A stretch of 64,000 nt of DNA from Siphonodentalium dalli (lineage: Eukaryota > Mollusca > Scaphopoda > Gadilida > Siphonodentaliidae), in contig CP136069.1 of NCBI GenBank assembly GCA_032622095.1, positions 5,752,976 through 5,816,975 of the forward strand. The letters run 5' to 3'. Made by a program: the position numbers and the translations under genes. A model generated the notes under the pieces. The model worked only from the letters and a program-made list of their open reading frames with translations. It was not told where the DNA came from and searched no databases. Below are positions 39,501 through 51,500 of the stretch, piece by piece (within the stretch, counting starts at the first letter, position 1; the number at the start of each line of letters is the position of its first letter).

Positions 39501-42500
39501 TAATGTCCCAATGCATGTGTTATACAGTGACTATATATGTCGGCTTTTGGTAAATTTCTATATCCCGTTGACAAACTTTCCAAAGACAAATGTCCCTGTA
39601 AACTTTATTTTTAAATGCTTTCTTTTTTATATTATTGGTCTGTCTGTCAGTAAACTTTGTTTTTAAATGCTTTCTTTATTATATTATTGGTCTGCCCGTC
39701 TGTCCATCAGTAAACTGTTTTTAAATGCTTTCTTTATTATGTTATTGACAGCCTCCTGAACCAGAATTGCCAAAAGTGGAAGTACCCGAGGAGGAAAAAC
39801 CCTCTCGACCGCCGTCAGGAAAGGTGTCCAGGCAAGGTAAGATTCACATTAACACCCCCACCCCTCAGGAAAGGTGTCCAGGCAAGGTAAGATTCACATT
39901 AACACCCCCACCCCTCAGGAAAGGTGTCCAGGCAAGGTAAGATTCACATTCAGACAATAATCACCCCCACCCTTCAGGAAAGGTGTCCAGGCAAGGTAAG
40001 ATTCACATTCAGATAATACATCACCCCCACCCCTCTGGAAATGTTTCCAACCCCCCCCCCAAGATGTCCAGGCAAGGTAAGATTCACATTCAGATAATAC
40101 ATCACCCCCACCCCTCAGGAAATGTTTCCAAACCCCCCAAGATGTCCAGGCAAGGTAAGATTCACATTCAGACAATAATCACCCCCACCCCTCAGGAAAT
40201 GTGTTCAGGCAAGGTAAGATTCACATTCAGATAATACATCACCCCCACCCCTCTGGAAATGTTTCCAAACCCCCCAAGATGTCCAGGCAAGGTAAGATTC
40301 ACATTCAGACAATAATCACCCCCACCCCTCAGGAAATGTGTTCAGGCAAGGTAAGATTCACATTAACATCCCCACCCCCACAAGGTGTCCAGGCAAGGTA
40401 TGATTCACATTCAGATAATAATCACCCCCACCCCTCAGGTAACACCGCCTCCCCCCCCCCCCCCCCAAGGTGTCCAGGCAAGGTAAGATTCACATTCATT
40501 CCCTGGGCTCCTGTGAATAACAATATTTTCATCAAACTGAACTTCAAATCGAATCTTGGTGAAGATTTCACATCGAATAATTTGGCTGGGAAATTGAATT
40601 GATAAATGACATCACTGTCATCAGATAAGAAGAATGTACATTTGTACTGTGGATACTGTCAAGCCTTGAAATAGTCTGTCTAACCCATAGAGAGCCCCAA
40701 ATAGACTGAAGCAGACGACACTCCATGGTGCATGCTTCCATCTGCGTGAGGCTCCCTGTGGGTTAAACATTATACTTTATCTTTGATGTCTGAGATGGAT
40801 GTCTTACATTACTGGACCAAACCTTGAAATAGTGTGTCTGTCATTTGCAGAATGAGGTCCCCAGAGGGTGAATTTAGTGATGCTACCCCGCATAGCGGGC
40901 TAGCATCACCAAATTCACCCTCTGGGAACCTCATTCTGCTGAGGTGTAAGCAGAATGAGGTCCCCAGAGGGTGAATTTGGTGATGCTAGCCTGCTATGCG
41001 GGGTAGCATCACTAAATTCACCCTCTGGGGACCTCACTCTGCAAATGACAGACGCACTATTTCAAGGCTTGGATACTGTGAGGAGTAATCCAATGTGTTC
41101 CTCTTGACTCTCCGGTACAAAGGGGGGTAATTCAATTACCACCTATGACAGTAATTACTTGAAATAATCAGTGCAGGAGGGTCAGTACAATTTAAATTTG
41201 TCATTTGCAGTCATTCTCCAAGTAATCGACTCCTTAACCACAGCAGAATTATGGGTAACTTTTCAGGATTTAGTCGGAAATATGGCTTGTTGCCATTCAT
41301 TGGAAAGCTCTCGGGGAGAGCTTTCCGATGAATGGCAACAAGCCATATTTCCGACTAAATCCTGAAAAGTTACCCATAATTCTTCTGTGGTTAAGGAATC
41401 CATTATTTAGGGCATTACTGTAGATTATTGGAATTTTGGATTCAGTATCATTATTATCATTTGTCCCCAATTTGGAACGTCATTTCCACTAACAGTTTCG
41501 GTATTAACCCTTTACCCAACAAACCGGCCAAAACCGGCCAAATAAAGCTTCACCAGCCTAAAATATCTTCGGTCTGTCTCAATAGAACCATACAAATATG
41601 GATATCATTGGAACCGGCTCCTTGACCACATTGTGATAGTTACAGTTATGCCCTGTGCCAATGCATTCTCTTATATATGCGAGTCGACCATAGGTCGCCT
41701 CGCATATATAAGAGAATGCATTGGCCTAAAAAAAACACTTTTTACCATTTTTTCTTACATTCTTTAACAATTTTATAATTTTTAATGTGTTAAGCCAATG
41801 CATTCTCTTATATATGCGAGGCGACCTATGGTCGACTCGCATATATAAGAGAATGCATTGGCACAGGGCCCTTCTGTTGGGTAAAGGGTTAAGGGGTCGA
41901 TTACTTAGGGCATTACTGTAAATTTGTCATTTGCATTCTGTGTCGGGATGTTCAGTGAGGAGATTAATACGAACCGAAACAAACGATTTTTTTGAAAGAG
42001 TCACAAAATAACAATACTCCTGAACAGATTATATTTTGCGGAAGGACGACAATCGGGTGTACAACTTTGGGAAAATCCATTCGGTGCTCTGGAGGCCCTT
42101 ATCTAGAGATCAGGGGTTGAGGAGTCCAAAATTGTGTTAGTAAACCTAATGATTAATAAATATATATGAAAGTTGAATGAGATCAATGTTTTAAGGTCTT
42201 TATTGTTTATATATATTAGACAGTTAGAGAAAGTTGCACGAGCCTATTGATGCGGGGGGGTTAAAAAATTTATTGAATCATCGTGATCATCTCGAATCGA
42301 ATAGAATCTTTTGCGTGATTTCACATCGAGTCAATTCTCGAACATTTGCATGAGCCTGTCACGAGCATATAGCGAGCCTGTCGCGAACCTGTCACGAGCA
42401 TGTCACGACCATGTCACAAGCCTGTCATCCCCAAAGGTTTCCAGACAAGGTATAGGAATCACATTCAATTGTTCAGAAAAATCCTAATTTCGAAGAATAA

Positions 42501-45500
42501 TTTTGATTTGAAACACTCCGGTAGGGTGATCAAATAGAAATAGAGAATAATCTTGCTGAAAGTAGTTATTCTTACAAATATTATATAAAAATTGACAACA
42601 CATACCGTCATTAACACACACACAAAAAAAAAACAATTTAAACATATATATACCATCTTGTTGTTATAATAACGTGTGTAATTATATGGGGAGAGGGGCT
42701 ATCTAAGTTGTATAACTTGTGCCCCAATCCCATTTGTATATAAATGATACAATAAAATATGTTTAAACTAAAAAAAAATGTCATTATTATATATTCATTT
42801 AATGCAGTGACTTTCGGTGGCGAAATCATTTGTATTAGCTTACCGCGATAGTTGTTTCCGGAATCGAGCAGTAAATATTTACAATTGCGAGTAGTTCAGA
42901 CGATGTGTTCTATAGAGTGGTATGGTTGATTTGCTTCAGATTTTCATCAATGTTAGTAGAATGCTACACTCCTCCAGTTGGCATAGTGCCTGAATACTAA
43001 CCAATCAGCTTCACGCACCCGAACAAGTGCTTAATATATGTCTTTAAGCTCTAAATTATATGAGTATAAATATGAGCTGTATCGGCCTGTTTTGGTGCAA
43101 TATTCAACTATTACATGCCCTTGCTAACTTTGAGGCCAAAATTAATTAAAGATTAAAGTTCGATGCATTATCCGAATTAGTGCTCCCAAATTACTATTTC
43201 TTTGGCTTCGAGGGTAAAAAATATTTGAGTCGAGGAACCCACCCATCAAAGCTCAGAGTGATCAGATATCGATTTTTGAAGTTTGTTATTTCTCGAGATG
43301 TGCAATTATTTGTGGCCCAGAAAACAGTTGTCAAACCGATGGTCTCGGTCAAAATTGCGGATGAAAATAGCTATAGATAACTCAAAAATCAAATGATAAT
43401 ACGGCCATATTTCGTTGAACAAAATGTTGATAAATAACACGTTTTGGGAAATTTTATACCACAGTAGACAGTGGTTAGCATTATTTTGTTGCAACCAATC
43501 ATTTCTGATAACTAAAGCGTATTTTGAAGAAATATTGTTGTTGTGGTTGTTGTATCTTGATGCTATGGGGACCACCTGATCAGATTGAGTACCTTTAATG
43601 TTATGTATAATTGTCATGTGTTTCCCTTGGATTCATTTATTTATTTATTTCGTTGTAGGATCTGCAAAGAAGTCTGGATCAAGGTCAAATTCTAAAGAAT
43701 CAAGAAGCAAATCACCTAAGAGTAAAAAGGGAGATAAGCGTGCACAGAGCGAGTCTCCGAAGAGATCGGGGAGCAGCAAAAAGTCTGATAGCAAAAAAGG
43801 TGAGTAGTTTTGTTAGATCACAATTATGCTGGAGTATTGCCCTAGAACACCCGTATGGTGCCCCTCACAGACACGAGCAGACGACAGTCAGTAATAGATC
43901 CTTCTATCTGTGTGGGGCTCTCTATGGGAGTTAGCCATATATAGTAGAGATTCATAGGGTGATCTACAGTAATGCCCTAAATAATGGACTCCTTAACTCT
44001 TTCAGTGCGAGGGGGCCGATCTCAAAACTATCACCAAGTATTCATAGTAATAATTTTGATGCCCATGAAAAACGTAAGATTCCCTGGCACTAAACCTACA
44101 AACAAGCCTGGCACTGAAAGAGTTAACCACAGCAGAATTATGGGTAATTTTTCAGGATTTAGTCAGAAATATGGCATGTTGCCATTCAACGGAAAGCTCT
44201 CATGGAGAGCTTTCCGATGAATGGCAACAAGCCATATTTCCGTCTAAATCCTGAAAAGTTACCCATAATTCTGCTGTGGTTAAGGAATCCATTATTTAGG
44301 GCATTACTGTAGATTATTGGAATTTTGGATTCAGTATCATTATTATCATTTGTCCCCGATATGGAACGTCATTTCCACTAACAGTTTCGGTATTAACCCT
44401 TTACCCAACAAACCGGCCAAAACCGGCCAAATAAAGCTTCAACAGCCTAAAATATCTTCGGTCTGTCTCAATAGAACCATACAAATATGGATATCATTGG
44501 AATCGGCTCCTTGACCACATTGTGATAGTTACAGTTATGCCCTGTGCCAATGCATTCTCTTATATATGCGAGTCGACCATAGGTCGCCTCACATATATAA
44601 GAGAATGCATTGGCCTAAAAAAAAAACTTTTTTAAACACTTTTTACCATTTTTTCTTACATTCTTTAACAATTTTATAATTTTTAATGTGTTAAGCCAAT
44701 GCATTCTCTTATATATGCGAGGCGACCTATGGTCGACTCGCATATATAAGAGAATGCATTGGCACAGGGCCGTTCTGTTGGGTAAAGGGTTAAACGAGGG
44801 TGAGATACTCTCTACAGCAGGCAGAGAAACACTCTTAGGATTCATGTGTAGGTGTGTATATATGTTGAGCTAATTTACTAAATAGAAAATAGCTTAACAC
44901 TTTCATGACTAGAGTCACGCTTGTGCAGCATTAAAGATCCTGTGCCATCGCATTCTCTTATATATGCTCCCAGAGGGAGCCTCGCATATATAAGAGAATG
45001 CACTAGCTTACAAGGTCAAGGTAATTATTTATAGGTCAATGTATTCTCATATATATGTGAGGCTCACTAGCTATGGGAGACTCGCATATATAAGAGAATT
45101 AATTTGCACAGCGTTTTCTCAAAATTTCAGGAAGCTCCAGTAATGGAATGGTTAAAGGGGTACTGTACACTAAATCTGGCCATTTATGGGACCATCTCCT
45201 TTTATACTCAAAAGAATATATGCAACAAATGAATGACTTTGAGCCATGGATTAGTGCAAAATACAATCACGGGGTCTATGAACGATGCAAACAACATAGT
45301 AGTTATAATGAACATGAATTTATGACTGGAGTCAAAGTTAATTGAGACAATAGATATTTCCCTGAAGAAGAGGCCTAAGCAGAATTAGGTCCCCAGAGGG
45401 TGAATTTACTGATGCTAGCCTACCCTTACAATTCTGCAGTGTACACTTCACTCTGAAGTGTGGTTGCAGTGTAGTTACAGTGTACACTGCAGCCACACTT

Positions 45501-48500
45501 TAACTGGAGTGTATTTGCAGTGTACACTGGAACCACACTTCAAATCCAAGGTGTAGTTGCAGTGTACACTGCAGTCACACTGCATGAACTTCATTTAAAG
45601 AGACCATGAACAAAACTACACTGCAGCTACACTGCAGGGACTTGTTTAAATGACAGCACGAAAAGGCTACACTGCAACTACACTGCTGGGACTTGTTCGA
45701 ATGCGCACACAGAAAGGCTACACTGCAACTACACTGCTGGGACTTGTGAGACATCTTGTTGAATAGAAATATGTAGTGAATGACTGGATGAGAAGGATTT
45801 TTTCCATATTGGCATGAACAACCCTTACATTAATTTTTCTGAGTGTACACTTTCATTGTAAGTGTAGTTCAGGTATACACTTATAGTATACTTGTAGCTT
45901 TTGTTTTTTTAATTCAGTACACTTGTACCATACTCACTTTTTTCGAACTGTGCACTTATTTTGGAAGTGTAGTATAAGTGTTGTAAAAAGTGTACACTTG
46001 CTGTACACTTTTGAGACTTTGGGCATGCTACACTTATGGTACTTTGAAAAGTTCTATCTACACACTTATGAAACTTTTACTTTTAAAATGTTTGGGAACA
46101 CAGCCCACACTTATAGGTACACTTATGGAATATTGGAAAATATTGTCAACACTTATACCATGTGACACCTTAAAATCGAACTTTGATATGGGTATGTTCA
46201 GGAATACTGCTCACAGCCTCGCACGTTTTGTGCAATATATGCCATCTTAAATTAAATATGAACTTTTTCAAATTTGAAATTATTTTGTTTTTCTGTTATT
46301 TATATTCTGATAGTAATAAATTTTATGAATCTTGTGTGCTAAAATAAAGATATATGATTCATTAACTGCAAAATATTTGTCATAGAAACAATGAAAATTG
46401 GTTGCCATCACGTATATGGAAAGCTTCAATGATTGTGTTTCTAAACACACCTGCAGTCAAAAAATGGCCATTCCAATATAGAAATTTTGCATGATACCTG
46501 GTAGTTTGACAGCGCAGATCAGAAGTATAATAAAATCGTTTCTAAACCAGCTGTCTAAACCAGTAATTTTGACATGCAATACTCTAAATATAATAATTGA
46601 ACTCTAAACACAGGTCCCCAGACTTTTTGTTTACCCCACCCCAATTTGGGGTTGGGGTAAATTTTTGTTCTGCATGGGGATATGTGGCTCCGAATGGTAA
46701 CGTCGATTTCGGAATTGATCCGTGCCCCGTCGAGAAAAAGACGAGCGAAAAAAAAATACACACACACAAACAAAACTATTTACCCGGGGACGCTTTTCAT
46801 ATTCACTGTATTAATTAAATCTTAAAAATGATGGGGCAAAGGAATTCAAGTAATGGTCATTTATAGATATTTTAGTAAACGCCGCTGATATATCGTCGAT
46901 CAACACGCTCATTCATGATGCATTAAATAGATTGTTATCAAAACTCGTATATGGACGTGCACGTAATTTCGTGACCTGTTCGACTATTTTGTCGCATAAA
47001 ATCAATAAAATAACGATGAACAGTTACAAATTGTGTTTAACATTCTCGGAGAAATATATGTATTTTTGCTATCTGTTTTAAATCTATCTCCCAAAGTAAA
47101 TGCATGCCGCCCACGTGTTTGTTTGGGGAATTTATATCCCACGATGCACCATTCTCGCTAAGCGTAAACATTGTCATCTGATGTCATCATTTTATTGGGA
47201 AATCCATATCTAAATCAGGTGATAGCCTAGAACTGAGAATACGATACAGGAATGTGTTTTTTTTTAAGATGTCGCAGCTGATTGTATATGCCATAGTATG
47301 GCATATACAATCAGTATTTAAGGTGAACACTTATAGGCCTAACTGAATTATACTTATCACAGAGTGTTTACACGTATGCCGACGTAGACAAAACATCGAC
47401 AGTGCCACAAAAACTGCCAAAAGGAGGTTCCGTTAATACCTTCTAACAGGCTCAAAATACGCTACGTGTTCACGTAAGAGTAATCTTTAAAATTGCTAAA
47501 CCTTCATATTTTGCTTAATAAACATAAGTCATTGTTTGTTTTTATTCCCACTACTTGCCCTTTGATCTTCATGTGACCCACCACTGACTTAATCCAATTA
47601 GCCGCCAACAATAGCAATTAACACCTAATTAGCGACTCGGCGGCTGGCTCGGCTGATCCCAACTACCGTGTACAACTTTTAGTGTGCTGGAGAATGAAAA
47701 ATGTCGATAAAAGTTGAAATATAAGACTTCCAAATTATTTGTAATTGGCATAGCTTACCACAAACCAAAATTCATCATTATTGGAATTATATTTATAACG
47801 ACATTAAACGAAATTGAAAATCGCAACTACACCTTTTACTGGGCTCGGATCGGACTCGGACTACAATTTTTAGTGTGACCCACGTCACTATATGCGCATG
47901 CGCAGACCGCATTCCGGTTAATTTTCGAATTTAAATTCATCTGTTTTTATTTGACAACGTCTTTCATTTCACGAAAATGATGGCGAGAAAACCTCAGAAA
48001 AGCCAAAACAATTCAACAGTTTGGCGAAAAGAAGACAGGAACTACACTAGAGGTAGAAAAACAGGTGGTAGGAGGCTGAATTCGGCAAATAGGCGAAGTT
48101 TGTTCCCAATCCTGCACTGCTGCAGGCTACGATTCGTACGAATAGTGAATACGATTATGAATAGTCGGAATACGATGGCATTGAAAAATTAAATATCAAC
48201 AGTTAAATGGAAGTCACACTGGACGCATACATATTATAACCAATGGAAACGTGCGTTAAATTTAGACAAAACTTACATTTATTTACAAGTGATAATTCTC
48301 AATCGGAGAGTGATGGCTGTCGTCTAGCTGATCCAATTTAAATCATCTTGAACTTGAAGTTGATGTCTTGTGACACTAAGCCTTGTCCAAAATGCTTGTG
48401 CTACGGGACAAAACTAATTTTGGCGGAGGGATAGACTGGGCAGTGGGCACATAGGTCAACATGACCGCTTTCGCAGATTGCTGCTTTCAATGATTATCGT

Positions 48501-51500
48501 AGAAGGATACGCACTACGTTTATGACTGAACTACTGGGCACACAGAGCACATTGGAATTTGGATCTCGGTGACAATGTGACATCAGATGCAGAAGAAGAA
48601 TAAAGTGACACACCTGACCAACTGACATTGACTGCTTTTTTTCAATTTTTGGCGAAAAAAAACTGTAATCGGTCATGCCAACGTTTGCAAATTTCTCTCA
48701 GTCTCAGTGCTAAACATATCCCACAGCAGCTTCACTGATGTCATGAATGATAAATAAAACTGCATGTTCAGAGAATATTCTTACTTGCTGAGTTACTGTG
48801 GCTGAAGCGTTCACTCTCACCAAAAAAAGTTCTGAAGGGTACATAGGATTTGAAAATGTGCTGAAGGGTACACTGGGTTTGAAATGTCGTTCTAAATGAC
48901 GTTTAGTTTTCGTATCTGCCATGATTTCTGTTAGAGTCTATAGAGAATAATTGTTTACGTTCCAATGGCAATGAACATTAAAATCATAATAAAATGAACT
49001 GAAAACAAACTGCTATTTAAATGGGCACCAGACTTTGAAAACACAGTTTGAGTAACGATGTTAGTGGCGATCACAAACCCTGTATACCCTTCAGCACATT
49101 TTCAAATCCTGTGTACCAGTCAGCACTTTTTTTGGTGAGAGTGACCCCTTCGGCGTTACTGTGAGGTGACAGTACTGGCAGTGACATTAGCCTACTCTTG
49201 AGTGCCTAATAAACATACATGTTACGATTATTAAAATCGAGGTAAAATTCCCACCTGTACGATTGTTATTTGGTCCTGTACGTTTATTAAATTAACCATA
49301 AGAACTAATTCACCAATCTTAAATTGTGTTATTCATAGATAAATGAACTCTGATTGTTGACAGTGATCAGCACACTGTAGATTCACAGACCTGGCTATCA
49401 ATCGAAACTATTTCTGTCACATGGCTGACAGCCTTCATAATTGGCTACGGCAATCAGCATTGCCGAAGCAATTTGCTGAAGCAAACTGGGGCACGGCATA
49501 CTGTTGCCGTAGCGGATTGCCGAAGCCAAACAATCTGAATTAAGAGGGCTACATGGCATCAGTAAACCAGTCAGATGGTGCGTTTTGTTGGGATGTATGG
49601 TACTAATATTTCCAGTCTACGTTTATTCCGCCCTGTACTATTATTCAGTTATGCGACATTTTCCAACCTGTACTATTATTCCACCCTGTACTTTTATTAG
49701 GCACTCAAGAGTAATTAATCAACATAATAATACTATACTCTTGAGTGCCTAATAAACATACATGTACGATTATTAAAATCGAGGTAAAATTCCCACCTGT
49801 ACGATCGTTATTTGGTCCTGTACGTTTATTAAATTAACCAAAAGAAATAATTCACCAATCTTAAATTGTGTTATTCATAGATAAATGAACTCTTCAGTCT
49901 TGATTGTTGACAGTGATCAGCACACTGTAGATTCACAGACCTGGCTATCCATCGAAACTATTTCTGTCCCATGGCATCAGTAAACCATGAGTCAGATGGT
50001 GCGTTTTGTTGGGATGTATGGTACTAATATTTCCAGTTTGTACGTTTATTCCGCCCTGTACTATTATTCAGTTACGCGACATTTTCCAACCTGTACTATT
50101 ATTCCACCCTGTACTTTTATTAGGCACTCAAGAGTAGACAACAAAGCTGCAAACACAGTTATAACTTATACAGTAATGCCCGAAGTAATTGACCACTTAC
50201 TAGTAGCCACAGCAGAATTATGCCATTTATGGGTAATTTTTTAGAATTTAGTCGGAAATATGGCCTGTTGCCATTCATCGGAAACTTACGGAAAGCTCTC
50301 GGCGAGAGCTTTCCGATAAATGGCAACAAGCCATATTTTCGACTAAATCCTCAGACCTGAAAAATTAGGCCACTATTAAAAATATGTGTTTGTCCACTAC
50401 CGACCCTAGATTTTGGAAGTGTGCAGGTACTAGTAGGTAGGTAAATATTTTTATTTTTTTTTAATAATAAACCTGATATTTATACCATGTTATAATTATC
50501 CCATATAATAAAACACATCGCAAGTATCATGATTCGGCATGCTTTATTTGACTACCGGTAGTTATATTGCTGAAAATTGTCATTATAACTTTATCTTGAC
50601 AGGCTCTAACAAAATATGGGTGCAGGACATGATACCGGTATCTGTATAAAATCTGACTGTCCTTAAAAACTACAAAGTAATAAGTTTCAATCGAAATGTA
50701 TATCAAGGGTCGGGGCACACATGGCAGAATCGATGCATGTATCCCAGATTTTCAGTCAAAAGATAGGGGGAGTTATATTTAGGCGTGTGGGGCGGCCTGA
50801 CATTGTCGCTCAGATTTTATTCATTGAACATAGGGTCTTACAACTTACATCCAGAGTGCTCTCATCCGAGTCTTCTCCAGTCACCAGCGTTGGACCATGC
50901 CTGCTGCAGCCGTGAAAATGAATTGGTTGGGAGTGGACAAACAAACCTAATTTTAATTTTGGCCTTACCAGACTTTCATTTTTAGAAAATGTAGGCGCGC
51001 AGAGTCCCATACATAGAAATTGTTCAAATGTATTTTTAGCTTCGAATCATTCAGTATCAGACAGATAAATGTAGTGCATTCGACAAGTCACACCGTGACC
51101 TCAAATAACTTTAACTGTCAATCATCGTGGCATGAGGGACTCGCCTTTTGATGTATGCCGACAATGAATGTTGGTTTCGGAGAATTCATTTGATATTTTG
51201 CTACAACATTCAAGGTGTTTCTTTATACTTGTACGCTCTCTGTATTTGGCCCAGGTGCGCAATCGTATGCTCGCTGGTTTTCAATTTTAGCCGCGCGATG
51301 GTGCGCAAGAGCGATCGCGTGTCTCAAAAATGAAAGTCTGCCTTTATACCCATAATTCTGCTGTGGTTAAGTGGTCAATTACTTTGGGCATTATGGTAGT
51401 TCTTGAACACAATTCAACTCATTCAAACTTCGCATATGGGCACCAGATTTATGAAAGATATATATTGAGTCAATATATTGAAATGAATCATGACGTTAAA

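Noticed and set aside
39915-40602. Long frames on both strands (for example MSRQGKIHIQIIHHPHPSGN)
   Set aside because: They are readings of the exon 14 donor minisatellite; periodic units keep frames open by chance.
47620-47960. Promoter of a host gene upstream of the 47977 frame
   Set aside because: A few CG and TATA-like words only; the following frame is itself doubtful and lies inside E4.
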